NCBI RefSeq assembly: GCF_003696265.1 | Contig: NZ_RFFH01000023.1 | Coordinates: 22,291-86,290 of the forward strand | DNA: 64,000 bases | Direction: 5' to 3' | Source: Nocardia stercoris | GTDB lineage: Bacteria; Actinomycetota; Actinomycetes; Mycobacteriales; Mycobacteriaceae | In this document: positions 1 to 8,683 of the stretch, one piece after another | How positions within the stretch are numbered: position 1 is the first letter of the stretch | Layout of the letters: each line of letters begins with the position of its first letter | Position numbers and translations under genes: made by a program | Notes under the pieces: model-generated | Told to the model about the DNA's origin: nothing | Seen by the model: only the letters and a program-made list of their open reading frames with translations | Databases searched by the model: none

Positions 1-515
1 AGCGGCGCGGGGGTGTCGGCGAACGCACTCGAGAGCGCGTCCAGAGTCTGGTTCACCTTGTCGGTGTCCATGCCCGCCACGTCGTTGCTCAGATCACCGA
101 GGGCATCGGTGAGCGAGTACGGAGCCATGGTGCGCGCCAACGGAATCGTGTCGTCACGTAACAGTTCACCGGTCCCGCCGGGCACCACCTCGAGCGACTT
201 GCGGCCGAGCATGGTGTCGGCCTTGATGGCCGCGGTGGTCTGGTTGCCGAGCGTGATCGACTCGTCGAGATTGAACGTCACCAGCACGTTCGAACCGGCC
301 AGCGAGATCTTCTCGACCTTGCCCGAACGCACGCCCGCCACATGGACCGGGTCGCCGGGCATCAGCCCGCCCGCGTCCACGAAGTAGGCGGTGAACTCGG
401 CGCCGCTGCGCAGGAAAGGCAGCTGGTCGAACTGCAGTGCCGTCATCGAGATGGCGGCGGTGACGACCAGGCCGACCGTGCCGTACCGGGCCAGCCGGGA
501 GTCTTCGCCGATCAT
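1..515 (-). CDS. mce4C: Mce4C, steroid-uptake MCE-family protein (partial, C-terminus beyond window)
   Basis: This frame runs open to the window edge, so only about 171 N-terminal residues are seen. It starts ATG at 513-515, overlapping the TGA of mce4B (512-514), as is usual inside mce operons. The protein begins MIGEDSRLARYG, then has one hydrophobic segment (about residues 12-30) and an MCE domain with the PGDPVHVAGVRSGKVEKI type of core. MCE proteins form the periplasm-spanning substrate channel of the Mce transporter; Mce4 is the cholesterol importer in mycobacteria and rhodococci. The assignment to the C subunit rests on its being third after yrbE4A, yrbE4B, mce4A and mce4B. Confidence 0.9.
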   Translation of the reverse strand, partial: MIGEDSRLARYGTVGLVVTAAISMTALQFDQLPFLRSGAEFTAYFVDAGGLMPGDPVHVAGVRSGKVEKISLAGSNVLVTFNLDESITLGNQTTAAIKADTMLGRKSLEVVPGGTGELLRDDTIPLARTMAPYSLTDALGDLSNDVAGMDTDKVNQTLDALSSAFADTPAP

Positions 516-1534
516 CCGGAACACCGCCCTGTCGTCTGCAAGCCCGGCAAGGTGATCTCGATGTCCTGTCCATCCGGAGCGTTCGCCAGGATGTTGGTGC
601 CGCAGATGTACATGTTCAGGAACGACCCGTAGGAGCCGATACGGGTCAGCTTCTTGTACGTGTCGGGCAGACGGTCCAGGATCCACTGGATGTCGTCGGT
701 GTTGTTGTTGAGGTTCGTCGACAGCTTGCCCAGCTGATCGAAGTCGTTCTGCAGGTCCGGGCGGGCTTGCTTCAGCAGGTCTTGCAGGTCGCTGGTCGCG
801 CCGGCCAGCCGCGGCAGCGCCGCGCCGATCGGATCCTTGTCCGCGGCCAGGCCGCTGATCAGGCGCTGCAATTCGGTGAGCGTGGTGTCGAATTCGCTGT
901 TGTGCGCGTCGATGGTGCTCAGCACGGTCTGCAGGTTGTTGATCACGCTGCCGATGAGCGCGTCCCGGTCGGCCAGGGTCTTGCCGAACTCGCCGGAGCT
1001 GTTCAACAGGGTCACCAGCGTGCCGCCCTGACCCTGGAACACCTGCAGCAGTGCGGCGGTCAGATCGTTGACCTGGGTCGGGTCGAGGCCGCGCAACAGC
1101 GGCTTGAAACCACCGAGCAACAGGTCGAGGTCGAGCGCGGGCTTGGTGTGGTCGAGCGGCAGCGTGCCGCCGTCGCGCAGCCGCTGCGCGTCGCCGGGGC
1201 CCTCACCCAGCTCGAGATACCGGTCACCGACCAGGTTCTCGTACCGGATGGCGGCCAGGGTGCTGCGGTACACCGGGTACTTCTGGTCGACGTCGAAATC
1301 GACGTGCGCCAGATGATCCTGACCGACGGTCACCCGTGACACCGAACCGACCGGCACACCGGCGATGCGGACCTTGGAACCGGGCAGCATTCCCGACGCG
1401 CTGGTGAACACCGCGTGATACGTGTTCTCCGAGGCGAATCGGACCTGGCTGAAGACCACGCCGAGACCGAACATGATCGCGACCATCAGCACGCTGAAGA
1501 TCGACAGTTTTACCGAACTGGATCGCAGTTTCAT
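512..1534 (-). CDS. mce4B: Mce4B, MCE-family component of the sterol importer
   Basis: The 340-residue protein has a short basic N-terminus, one membrane anchor (about residues 10-30, SIFSVLMVAIMFGLGVVF) and an MCE domain (about 38-115, with LPGSKVRIAGVPVGSV). A long helical region follows, and the C-terminus keeps the CGTNILAN and TGRCSG cysteines seen in many MceB proteins. It starts three bases after the stop of mce4A and overlaps mce4C by ATGA, so it is translationally coupled. Its role is inferred from the family: one of six MCE subunits of the hexameric lipid-transfer assembly that moves cholesterol across the mycomembrane and periplasm. Confidence 0.93.
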   Translation of the reverse strand: MKLRSSSVKLSIFSVLMVAIMFGLGVVFSQVRFASENTYHAVFTSASGMLPGSKVRIAGVPVGSVSRVTVGQDHLAHVDFDVDQKYPVYRSTLAAIRYENLVGDRYLELGEGPGDAQRLRDGGTLPLDHTKPALDLDLLLGGFKPLLRGLDPTQVNDLTAALLQVFQGQGGTLVTLLNSSGEFGKTLADRDALIGSVINNLQTVLSTIDAHNSEFDTTLTELQRLISGLAADKDPIGAALPRLAGATSDLQDLLKQARPDLQNDFDQLGKLSTNLNNNTDDIQWILDRLPDTYKKLTRIGSYGSFLNMYICGTNILANAPDGQDIEITLPGLQTTGRCSG

Positions 1535-1537
1535 CTA

Positions 1538-2752
1538 TCAAACCCCCGGCATTCCCGCGAACAGCAGCTGGAACACCGTCTTGTTGAGGTGCGGCGCGAG
1601 TTCGGGTGTGTAGACATGGCCCTCCGAGGTATCGGTGACCAGGTAGTTGGGCTTTTGGCCGGGCACCCGATCGGTGGTGCCCTCGCAGTGCGGACCACCG
1701 GTGGCGTTCACCTTCGGCAGGTCGTCGGGGTACTTGTACGGAGTTCCGCCGGGCATGATGCCGGCGTTCAGGGTGACACCGGCGAACTTGCCACCGAAGA
1801 TGTCGTTCATGACCTCTTCGTGACTGGCGATACTCATGACCACGCAGTTCAGCGCCGGGCTGTACTCGTTGAGCAGACTCGTGGTCGGCCGCAACAGGTT
1901 CAGCGCACTGGTCAGCTGGCTCTCGTTCTCACCCAGCACCCCGCCGGCGGTGTTCGCCAGACCGGTGAGGTTGAGCAGCACGTTGTCGAAGTCGCTGGTG
2001 TGCGCGACGAGCGTGCCGGATGTGGTGGACGCGTTCGAGGTGGTCCGCAGCAGGTCCGGCGCCGCGTCGGCGTAGATGTTGCCGACCGTGGCCGTCGTGT
2101 CCAGATCCCGCTGCAGGTCGGGCAGGCTGGGAATGATGTCCTTCAGGTAGGTGTCGCTGTCGGCGAGCAGCTGACCGAGTTCGTCGCCGCGGCCCTGCAG
2201 TGCGGTGCCGATGGCGGTAAGCGTCGCGTTCAGCTTGTCCGGCGCGACCTTGCCCAGGACATCGGTCAGATGCTGGAACAGCGTGTCGAATTCGACCGTG
2301 ACCGCGTTCGCGTGCACGGTGTCGCCGGCCTGCAGGTGTTGCGTGGACGGCTGCGACGGAACGGTGAAGTTCACGTACTTCGCGCCGAACACGGTGGTGG
2401 AGTTGATGCTCACGCCGGCGTTGGCCGGGACGAGCCGCATCTGGTCGGGGTTCATCGCCAGCTTCAGGCGCGCCGAGTCACCGGTGTAGGACACCGATTC
2501 GACCCGCCCGATCTCGACGCCGCGGAGCTTCACCTTGGCGTCGGTGTCGAGAACCAGTCCGGCGCGCGGTGATTCGACATACACCGTCTCGGTGCTCTCG
2601 AATCCGCCCGCGAACATGGTCCCCGCCACGGCGACCACGCCGGCGAGCCCCAGGATGAGGCCGGCGCCGGCCGTCTTGGCGCGCCAGCCGGATTCCCACC
2701 TGCTCTCGTCGGTGTTCTTGTCTACTAGCTTCTTCGCTGCTGCTGCTGCCAT
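1538..2752 (-). CDS. mce4A: Mce4A, MCE-family component of the sterol importer
   Basis: The 404-residue protein has a lysine-rich cytoplasmic start and a single membrane segment (about residues 29-50). The MCE domain (about 58-135) carries RAGLVLDTDAKVKLRGVEIG, followed by a long alpha-helical region. A C-terminal tail contains CVVMSIASHEE and a proline/glycine-rich segment. The start codon lies six bases downstream of the yrbE4B stop. As the first mce gene after two yrbE permease genes, beside hsd4A, it fits the A subunit of the mce4 cholesterol uptake system. No frameshift or truncation is visible. Confidence 0.94.
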   Translation of the reverse strand: MAAAAAKKLVDKNTDESRWESGWRAKTAGAGLILGLAGVVAVAGTMFAGGFESTETVYVESPRAGLVLDTDAKVKLRGVEIGRVESVSYTGDSARLKLAMNPDQMRLVPANAGVSINSTTVFGAKYVNFTVPSQPSTQHLQAGDTVHANAVTVEFDTLFQHLTDVLGKVAPDKLNATLTAIGTALQGRGDELGQLLADSDTYLKDIIPSLPDLQRDLDTTATVGNIYADAAPDLLRTTSNASTTSGTLVAHTSDFDNVLLNLTGLANTAGGVLGENESQLTSALNLLRPTTSLLNEYSPALNCVVMSIASHEEVMNDIFGGKFAGVTLNAGIMPGGTPYKYPDDLPKVNATGGPHCEGTTDRVPGQKPNYLVTDTSEGHVYTPELAPHLNKTVFQLLFAGMPGV

Positions 2753-2758
2753 GTCCGC

Positions 2759-3583
2759 CTACCCGGAGAGATGGAAGTTGCCGGAGTGGCCGTAGATGGC
2801 CAGGGACACGAGCAAGGTGATGGTGACGACCGCGACCAGCGACGAACGCACCGCGCGGCCGACCGCCACGCCCACGCCGACCGGCCCGCCCTCGGCGTGA
2901 TAGCCGTAATAGGTGTGGATCGCCATGACCGCCAACGCCATCAGGATGGCCTGCGCGAACGACCACAGGATGTCGGTCGGGATGAGGAACGTCGAGAAGT
3001 AGTGGTCGTAGACACCGGCCGACTGGCCGTAGATCGACACCGTGGCGAACCGGCTCGCGATGAACGACGCGATGACCGCGAGCGCGTACAGCGGGACGAT
3101 CGCGATCATGCCGGCCAGCACCCGGGTGGTGACCAGGTACGGCACCGCGCGGATCGCCATCGACTCGAGCGCGTCGATCTCCTCGGAGACCCGCATCGCG
3201 CCGAGCTGGGCGGTGGAACCGGCACCGATGGTGGCGGCCAAGCCGATACCGGAGATGACCGGCGCGGCGATGCGGACGTTGATGAACGCCGCGAAGAATC
3301 CGGTGAGGGCCTCGACACCGATATTGCCCAGGGAGCTGTAGCCCTGGACCGCGATGGTGCCACCGGTGAACAGCGTCAGGAAGCCCACGATGACAACAGT
3401 GCCACCGATCATCGCCAATGCTCCGGAGCCCATGCTGATCTCGGCGATGAGCCGGACCATTTCGTTGCGATAGTGCACGATGACGCGCGGCATGGCCGCG
3501 ACGGTGCGGGCGTAGAAGATCGCGTGCTTACCAGCGGTGTCCAGCTTGCCCGGCCGGCGCCGCTTCACTTTTCTCGCCATCAC
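2759..3583 (-). CDS. yrbE4B: YrbE4B, MlaE-type permease subunit of the Mce4 importer
   Basis: The 274-residue polytopic inner-membrane protein belongs to the MlaE/YrbE permease family, with five or six hydrophobic segments. It carries the conserved cytoplasmic signature EEIDALESMAI at about residues 134-144, which contacts the ATPase (MceG, not encoded here). The first codon is GTG at 3581-3583, overlapping the yrbE4A stop. An ATG one codon later (3578-3580) is equally possible, since TGATG coupling would result. It works as a heterodimer with YrbE4A and is the second gene of the importer operon. Confidence 0.94.
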   Translation of the reverse strand: MMARKVKRRRPGKLDTAGKHAIFYARTVAAMPRVIVHYRNEMVRLIAEISMGSGALAMIGGTVVIVGFLTLFTGGTIAVQGYSSLGNIGVEALTGFFAAFINVRIAAPVISGIGLAATIGAGSTAQLGAMRVSEEIDALESMAIRAVPYLVTTRVLAGMIAIVPLYALAVIASFIASRFATVSIYGQSAGVYDHYFSTFLIPTDILWSFAQAILMALAVMAIHTYYGYHAEGGPVGVGVAVGRAVRSSLVAVVTITLLVSLAIYGHSGNFHLSG

Positions 3584-4344
3584 CGCACCGTCAGCTTGAC
3601 TTCGATGGCGGTGAGCACGACGTTCACCACGAACAGCGCCATGAAGGAGAACACCACGGTCTGGTTGACCGCGTCACCGACGCTCTTGGGCCCGCCCTTG
3701 ACGTTCAGGCCCAGGTAGCAGGCGACGAGCCCGGCGATCAGGCCGAACAGGGTCGCCTTGATCTCGGAGAGCACCAGGTCGGGCAGGTGGACGAGCAGCG
3801 TGATGCCGTTGACGAAGGAGCCGGGGTTGACGCCTTGGAGGAAGACCGAGAAGGCGAAGCCGCCGACGATGCCGATCGTGGAGACCAGGCCGTTGAGCAT
3901 GGCGGCCACGAACATCGAGGCGGCGACCCGCGGGACGACGAGCCGGGCGATGGGGTCGATACCCAGCACCTTCATGGCGTCGATCTCTTCGCGGATCGTG
4001 CGGGCGCCGAGGTCGGCGCAGATGGCCGTCGCTCCGGCGCCGGCCACGATGAGCACGGTGACGATCGGGCCGACCTGGGTGACGGAGCCGAAAGCGGCTG
4101 CGGCACCGGACAGGTCGGCCGCACCGAACTCGCGGAGCAGGATGTTGAGTGTGAAGCACACCAGAACGGTGAACGGGATCGCCACCAACAGTGTCGGCAT
4201 GATCGAAACCCCGGCGATGAACCAGGATTGATCGACGAACTCTTGAAACTGTACCGGTCTGCGCAGTGTCGCTCTGGCGGTATCGGCAATGAGTTCGAAG
4301 AACCCCCCGACCGCCCGTAGTGGCACTGCAAGGACTGGGTTCAC
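3580..4344 (-). CDS. yrbE4A: YrbE4A, MlaE-type permease subunit of the Mce4 importer
   Basis: The 254-residue integral membrane protein of the MlaE family has several membrane segments and the signature EEIDAMKVLGIDP at about residues 119-131. It starts with GTG at 4342-4344, preceded by a strong AGGGAGG ribosome-binding site about seven bases upstream. It heads the yrbE4A-yrbE4B-mce4A-mce4B-mce4C operon. About 160 bp separate it from hsd4A, in which I see no KstR-type box. Transcription may therefore read through from hsd4A, whose promoter region does contain one. Confidence 0.94.
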   Translation of the reverse strand: MNPVLAVPLRAVGGFFELIADTARATLRRPVQFQEFVDQSWFIAGVSIMPTLLVAIPFTVLVCFTLNILLREFGAADLSGAAAAFGSVTQVGPIVTVLIVAGAGATAICADLGARTIREEIDAMKVLGIDPIARLVVPRVAASMFVAAMLNGLVSTIGIVGGFAFSVFLQGVNPGSFVNGITLLVHLPDLVLSEIKATLFGLIAGLVACYLGLNVKGGPKSVGDAVNQTVVFSFMALFVVNVVLTAIEVKLTVR

Positions 4345-4503
4345 CAGTGAACCTCCCTAATCCTGCCCTGCATTGGTTGTGCTGGACGTCACGCTGTGAC
4401 CCCTGTGGGGTGTGACACAGCCCGACAATATGTACCAAGCGCCCGACTCGAGATCAATCCCCCGAAAGTTGGAGGATTTCGGCGTCTCGAGCCGGACAGC
4501 AGG

Positions 4504-5412
4504 TCAGCCCAGATCTTTGAGCGAGGAGGCGGAGAAGGTCCGCCCCGGCTCGCGGTTCGCGAAGTACTTGCCGAGCGTGTCGGCCAGATCGGCGTCGGAC
4601 CAGGCCGCGCCCTCCGCGTCGAAGCGCTGCTCGACCACGGGGGCCGCCATCAGCGCCACCATCGGCCCGTAGACCACGAACACCTGACCGCTGACTGCCT
4701 CGGCAGCGGGCGACGCCAGGAAGGTGACCAGGCGTGCGACATGTTCGGGGTCGAGCGGGTCGACATCACCCTCGGGTGCGTCGGCGAAAACGCCTGCCGT
4801 CATGCCGGTCCGGGCACGCGGGCAGATCGCGTTAGCCTTCACGCCGAAACGGGACAGGCCACGCGCGGCCGAGAGGGTCAGCGCCGTGATGCCGGCCTTG
4901 GCGGCACCGTAGTTGGCCTGACCTTCCGGGCCGAGCAGACCGGCCTCGGAGGAGGTGTTGATCAGGCGCGCGTAGACCGGGGCCTCGGCCTTCTTCGATG
5001 CCGCCCGCCAGTACGCCGCGGCGTTGCGGGTGAGCAGGAAGTGTCCGCGCAGGTGTACGGCCAGAACCGCGTCCCAGTCCTCGTCGGAGAGGTTGAACAG
5101 CATCCGGTCCCGGGTGATGCCCGCGTTGTTGACGACGATGTCGACCGAACCGAACTTCTCGTCGGCGGTGGCGATCATGGCGTCGGCGGTGGACCGTTCG
5201 GCGATGCTGCCGGCCACGAACTCGGCCCCGACACCGAGCGCCCGGATCTCCTCGAGCACCGCGTCGCCGCCGGAGAGGTCGTTGACCACGATGTTGGCGC
5301 CGGCGCGGGCCAGCGCCAGGGCCTCGGTGCGCCCGAGTCCGGAGCCGGCCCCGGTCACGAGGGCCACCTTGCCGTCAAGGGACCGTTCGACAGTTTCGCT
5401 TTGCTGGTTCAC
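4504..5412 (-). CDS. hsd4A: Hsd4A-type short-chain dehydrogenase (steroid side-chain hydroxyacyl-CoA dehydrogenase)
   Basis: The 302-residue SDR has a TGAGSGLG cofactor motif (about residues 20-27), NNAG (95-98), and catalytic Ser154/155, Tyr168 and Lys172 in NYGAAKAG. It matches Rv3502c (Hsd4A) by family and by its place between mce4 and fdxD. That enzyme oxidises the 3-hydroxyacyl-CoA of the steroid side chain during beta-oxidation. I chose GTG at 5410-5412 because the KstR-type box at 5425-5438 then lies just upstream. A GTG at 5437-5439, overlapping the fdxD stop, and an ATG further upstream would give longer forms. The extended C-terminus (FANREPGRTFSASSL) is a feature of the Rv3502c group. 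Confidence 0.88.
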   Translation of the reverse strand: MNQQSETVERSLDGKVALVTGAGSGLGRTEALALARAGANIVVNDLSGGDAVLEEIRALGVGAEFVAGSIAERSTADAMIATADEKFGSVDIVVNNAGITRDRMLFNLSDEDWDAVLAVHLRGHFLLTRNAAAYWRAASKKAEAPVYARLINTSSEAGLLGPEGQANYGAAKAGITALTLSAARGLSRFGVKANAICPRARTGMTAGVFADAPEGDVDPLDPEHVARLVTFLASPAAEAVSGQVFVVYGPMVALMAAPVVEQRFDAEGAAWSDADLADTLGKYFANREPGRTFSASSLKDLG

Positions 5413-5424
5413 GGGGCTCGATTC

Positions 5425-5438
5425 TAGAACGTGTTTCA
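5425..5438. promoter_or_regulatory. KstR-type operator upstream of hsd4A
   Basis: TAGAACGTGTTTCA fits the KstR consensus TnnAACnnGTTnnA exactly. It overlaps the last codon and stop of fdxD and lies 13 bp before the chosen hsd4A start. KstR is the TetR-family repressor of side-chain and ring A/B sterol genes, and the cognate gene is not in this window. Confidence 0.75.
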
Positions 5439-5642
5439 CTGATCCGGCGAGGATTCGTCGAGCACCAGCGCCGCCCGCGGGCACTGCGCGACGGCTTCGC
5501 GAACGTCGTCCAGGCGATCGGCCGGGACATCGACGAGGGTCAGGTGCAGGACGTCCTGGTCGTCGAGTTCGAAGATGTCGGGGGCTATTCCGACGCAGAC
5601 GGCGTTCGCCTCGCAGCGGTCGGTATCGATACTGAGCTTCAT
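5436..5642 (-). CDS. fdxD: 3Fe-4S-type ferredoxin FdxD
   Basis: The 68-residue ferredoxin begins MKLSIDTDRCEANAVCVGIAP. The cluster cysteines visible are Cys10 and Cys16, with a third in VAQCPRAAL, the pattern of single-cluster ferredoxins that serve actinobacterial P450s. It corresponds to Rv3503c by position next to hsd4A and divergent from fadE26. A likely role is electron transfer to Cyp125 or another sterol oxygenase, but that is inference. The ATG is preceded by a GGAGCC-type ribosome-binding site. A KstR-type box lies in the divergent promoter. Confidence 0.9.
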   Translation of the reverse strand: MKLSIDTDRCEANAVCVGIAPDIFELDDQDVLHLTLVDVPADRLDDVREAVAQCPRAALVLDESSPDQ

Positions 5643-5706
5643 GTTGGCTCCTTCCTCACTTCAGCGTGAGCCTAACCCTGATTCGGGTGGACCCATAGAC
5701 TAATAC

Positions 5707-5720
5707 TGGAACAAGTTTCA
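5707..5720. promoter_or_regulatory. KstR-type operator in the fdxD/fadE26 divergent promoter
   Basis: TGGAACAAGTTTCA matches TnnAACnnGTTnnA exactly. It lies 64 bp upstream of fdxD and about 50 bp upstream of fadE26, so one bound repressor could control both directions. Confidence 0.8.
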
Positions 5721-5770
5721 CTTCTTTCGTGTAATGATCGAAGCGACCGCCGAACTACGCGAGGGGAACC

Positions 5771-6958
5771 ATGCGCATCGCCTACACCGCCGAGCAGGAA
5801 GCCCTGCGCGCAGAACTGCGCCAGTACTTCGCCGCGCTCATCACCCCGGAGCGCCGCGAGGCACTCGACGCAAAGGGTGGCGAGATCGGCCGCGGCGACG
5901 TCTACCGCGAGATCGTCAAGGACCTCGGCCGCGACGGCTGGCTGACCCTGGCCTGGCCGCGCGAGTACGGCGGGCAGGACCGACCGGTGATGGACCAGCT
6001 GATCTTCACCGACGAGGCCGCCACCGCGGGCGTCCCGATCCCGTTCCTCACCATCAACTCCGTGGCGCCGACGATCATGCACTACGGCACCGAGGAGCAG
6101 AAGAAGTTCTTCCTGCCCAAGATCGCCGCCGGTGAACTGCACTTCTCCATCGGCTACTCCGAGCCCGGCGCCGGCACCGACCTCGCCTCGCTGCGCACCC
6201 GCGCGGTCCGCGACGGCGACGAGTGGGTGATCAACGGGCAGAAGATGTGGACCAGCCTCATCCAGTACGCCGACTACATCTGGCTGGCGGCCCGCACCGA
6301 CCCCGACGCCCGCAAGCACAAGGGCATCAGCATGTTCATCGTGCCGGCGACCGCCGAAGGCTTCTCCTACACGCCCGTGCACACCATGCCCGGCGTCGAC
6401 ACCAGCGCCACCTACTACCAGGATGTGCGCGTCCCGGCGGAGGCGCTGGTCGGCCCGGAGCACGGCGGCTGGTCGCTGATCACCAACCAGCTCAACCACG
6501 AACGCGTGGCGCTGACCTCGGCGGGACCGCTGCTGCATGCCCTCGAGCAGACCACGGAATGGGCACGAAACACCCGAGACGCGCAGGGTCGGCGCGTGAT
6601 CGATCAGGAGTGGGTGCAGCTGCTGCTGGCCCAGGTGCACTCCGGTGTGTCCTACCTGCGTCTGCTCAACTGGGAAATCGCCTCGTCGGCCGACGCCGGC
6701 GGCGCCCCGCGGCCGTGGGACGCGTCCGCCTGCAAGGTGCTCGGCACCGAACTGGCGACCGAGGCGTACCGGCAGCTCATGGAGGTGCTCGGCCCGCAGG
6801 CGACGCTGCGCGCGGGCACCCCGGGCGCACAGCTGCGCGGCCGGCTCGAGCGCATGCACCGCGCCGCCCTCATCCTGACCTTCGGTGGCGGCACCAACGA
6901 AATCCAGCGCGACATCATCGCCATGACCGCCCTTCGCCAACCGGCCGCCGCCCGCTGA
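5771..6958 (+). CDS. fadE26: Acyl-CoA dehydrogenase FadE26 (ChsE4-like) for steroid side-chain oxidation
   Basis: The 395-residue acyl-CoA dehydrogenase has YSEPGAGTDLASL (flavin/substrate region, about 138-150), the WTSLIQYADY segment and a C-terminal GGGTNEIQRDIIAM motif. Its length and position next to fadE27 match Rv3504. There the two proteins form an alpha2-beta2 flavoenzyme that desaturates the C8 steroid side-chain CoA thioester. The start ATG has a GAGGGG ribosome-binding site at once upstream. It is transcribed away from fdxD under a KstR-type box and followed after 22 bp by fadE27. Confidence 0.92.
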   Translation: MRIAYTAEQEALRAELRQYFAALITPERREALDAKGGEIGRGDVYREIVKDLGRDGWLTLAWPREYGGQDRPVMDQLIFTDEAATAGVPIPFLTINSVAPTIMHYGTEEQKKFFLPKIAAGELHFSIGYSEPGAGTDLASLRTRAVRDGDEWVINGQKMWTSLIQYADYIWLAARTDPDARKHKGISMFIVPATAEGFSYTPVHTMPGVDTSATYYQDVRVPAEALVGPEHGGWSLITNQLNHERVALTSAGPLLHALEQTTEWARNTRDAQGRRVIDQEWVQLLLAQVHSGVSYLRLLNWEIASSADAGGAPRPWDASACKVLGTELATEAYRQLMEVLGPQATLRAGTPGAQLRGRLERMHRAALILTFGGGTNEIQRDIIAMTALRQPAAAR

Positions 6959-6980
6959 CCTTCGAAAGCTGGAACCACTG

Positions 6981-8084
6981 ATGGACTTCACCCCCACCGA
7001 CGCCCAGCAGGAACTGGGCGGCCTGACCCGCGAGGTCTGCGGCAAACTGGTCACCGCGGACCGGCTGCGGGAACTGGACAAGGACGAGAACCGCTTCGAC
7101 CCGCAGCTGTGGAAGGCACTGGCCGAGACGGGCGTGCTGGCCGCGACCCTGCCCGAAGCGGTCGGCGGCAGCGACTTCGGCGCGCAGGAGCAGACCGCGA
7201 TCCTGCGCGAACTGGGCCGCGCCACCAACCCGGTCCCCTACCTGTGGTCGATCGCGCTCGCGGCCGACCTGCTCGCGACGCACGGCAGCCGCGCCCAGCA
7301 GGAGTGGGCCACCAAGGCCGCCGCGGGCGAGGTGATCCTGACCGTCGCGCTCAGCGAGGACCGCAACTGGGAACCCGAGCAGCCCGCGACCCAGGCGGTC
7401 GCCGCCGGCGACGGTTACGCCCTGACCGGCGTCAAGACCACCGTCCCGTATGCGGCCGAGGCCGCGCGGATCCTGGTGCCGGCCACGATCACCGACGGCG
7501 GCGACGTCGCGCTGTTCCTGGTCGACCCGGCCCAGCCGGGGGTACGCGGCGAGGCGCAGGAGATCGTCGACCACACCCCGGTGCAGCTGCTCGAATTCGA
7601 CAACGCCGCAGCGGAACTCGTCGGCACGGTCGGCCCGGAGCTGGTCCGCCGGCTGTTCGAGCGGGCCTGGCTGGGCCTGGCCGCCGTGCAGCTCGGTGTC
7701 GTCGAGCGGGCTCTGGAACTGACCGCCGACTACGCCCGGGAGCGGGAGCAGTTCGGTCGCAAGATCGGCTCGTTCCAGGCGGTCGCGCAGCGGCTGGCCG
7801 ACGGCTACATCAGCGTGCAGGGCCTGCGCCTGACCATCACCGAGGCCGCGTGGCGGGTCGCCGAGGGCCTGGACGCGACCGCCGCGATCCACACCGCCAA
7901 GTACTGGGCCGCCAAGGCCGGCCACGAGATCGCCCACACCGCGGTCCACGTCCACGGTGGTGTCGGTATCGACCGGGACCACGTGGTGCACAACTACTTC
8001 ACCAGCGCGAAGGCCAACGAGTTCGCGCTCGGTGGCGCGACCGACCAGCTCCGCGGGATCGGAGCGGTGCTGGCCGCCGGCTGA
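6981..8084 (+). CDS. fadE27: Acyl-CoA dehydrogenase FadE27 (ChsE5-like), partner of FadE26
   Basis: The 367-residue shorter acyl-CoA dehydrogenase has weak conservation in the first half. Its C-terminal helical domain is clear, with YAREREQFGRKIGSFQAVAQ (about 252-271) and VHVHGGVGIDRDH. In the mycobacterial pair the two partner polypeptides build shared FAD sites, so neither works alone. It matches Rv3505 by context and length. The ATG follows GCTGGAACC, a weak ribosome-binding site, so coupling with fadE26 is likely. An inverted repeat about 75 bp downstream probably ends this transcript. Confidence 0.92.
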   Translation: MDFTPTDAQQELGGLTREVCGKLVTADRLRELDKDENRFDPQLWKALAETGVLAATLPEAVGGSDFGAQEQTAILRELGRATNPVPYLWSIALAADLLATHGSRAQQEWATKAAAGEVILTVALSEDRNWEPEQPATQAVAAGDGYALTGVKTTVPYAAEAARILVPATITDGGDVALFLVDPAQPGVRGEAQEIVDHTPVQLLEFDNAAAELVGTVGPELVRRLFERAWLGLAAVQLGVVERALELTADYAREREQFGRKIGSFQAVAQRLADGYISVQGLRLTITEAAWRVAEGLDATAAIHTAKYWAAKAGHEIAHTAVHVHGGVGIDRDHVVHNYFTSAKANEFALGGATDQLRGIGAVLAAG

Positions 8085-8158
8085 TCTGCGGCCGACTGAG
8101 ACTCGCCTCGCGCGCTCGGCGAACGGACACACCTGAGCGCTGCGACGGCTGAGGCGAA

Positions 8159-8199
8159 CCCCGTGCATTCATCGGATCTGTAGCGATGAATTCACGGGG
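8159..8199 (+). terminator. Hairpin terminator downstream of fadE27
   Basis: CCCCGTGCATTCATCG and CGATGAATTCACGGGG pair with one mismatch in 16 around a nine-base loop. It sits between the end of fadE27 and the VOC gene. No clear U tract follows, so it may be weak or may act as a processing signal. Confidence 0.55.
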
Positions 8200-8246
8200 T
8201 TCTGCTCGTCTGCACCCTTGTACATCCGCGCAGCGAGAGGACGGCC

Positions 8247-8678
8247 ATGCCCACCAAAATGATCTTCGTGAACCTTCCCGTCGCGGATCTGGACCGGTCG
8301 AAGAGTTTCTATCGGGCGCTGGGCTGGCCGGTGAACGAGCAGTTCACCGACGACAACGCGGCCTGCGTGGTGGTCGACGACAACATCTGCCTGATGCTGC
8401 TGGTGCCGAAGTTCTTCGAGAGCTTCACCGGCCGCCCGATTCCGGACCGCGCCGCTGGCACCGGATCGCTCTACGCGCTGCTGCTCGGCAGCGCCGCCGA
8501 GGTCGATCAGCTGGTCACCGCCGCCCTGGCGTCCGGCGGCACCGAACACGTCGACGAGGACAAGCGCCGCCAGGAGCGCGCGGTCGGCATGCACGGCCGC
8601 ACCTTCATCGACCCGGACGGCCACCATTGGGAACCGTTCTACATGCCACAACCGGGTGTGGTGTGCGAATCCGCGTGA
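8247..8678 (+). CDS. VOC (glyoxalase/bleomycin-resistance fold) protein
   Basis: The 143-residue protein is of the VOC superfamily, in a form often annotated as a glyoxalase or extradiol-dioxygenase-like lactoylglutathione lyase. Typical elements are FVNLPVADLDRSKSFYRALG near the N-terminus and FIDPDGHHWEPFYM near the C-terminus, the beta-alpha-beta-beta-beta unit duplicated. The substrate cannot be told from sequence. ATG 8247 has a GAGAGGA ribosome-binding site. VOC proteins of this type often neighbour ECF sigma factors with SnoaL tails in actinobacteria, and one lies about 2 kb downstream here. It is not part of the known sterol pathway. Confidence 0.85.
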   Translation: MPTKMIFVNLPVADLDRSKSFYRALGWPVNEQFTDDNAACVVVDDNICLMLLVPKFFESFTGRPIPDRAAGTGSLYALLLGSAAEVDQLVTAALASGGTEHVDEDKRRQERAVGMHGRTFIDPDGHHWEPFYMPQPGVVCESA

Positions 8679-8683
8679 GCCGA

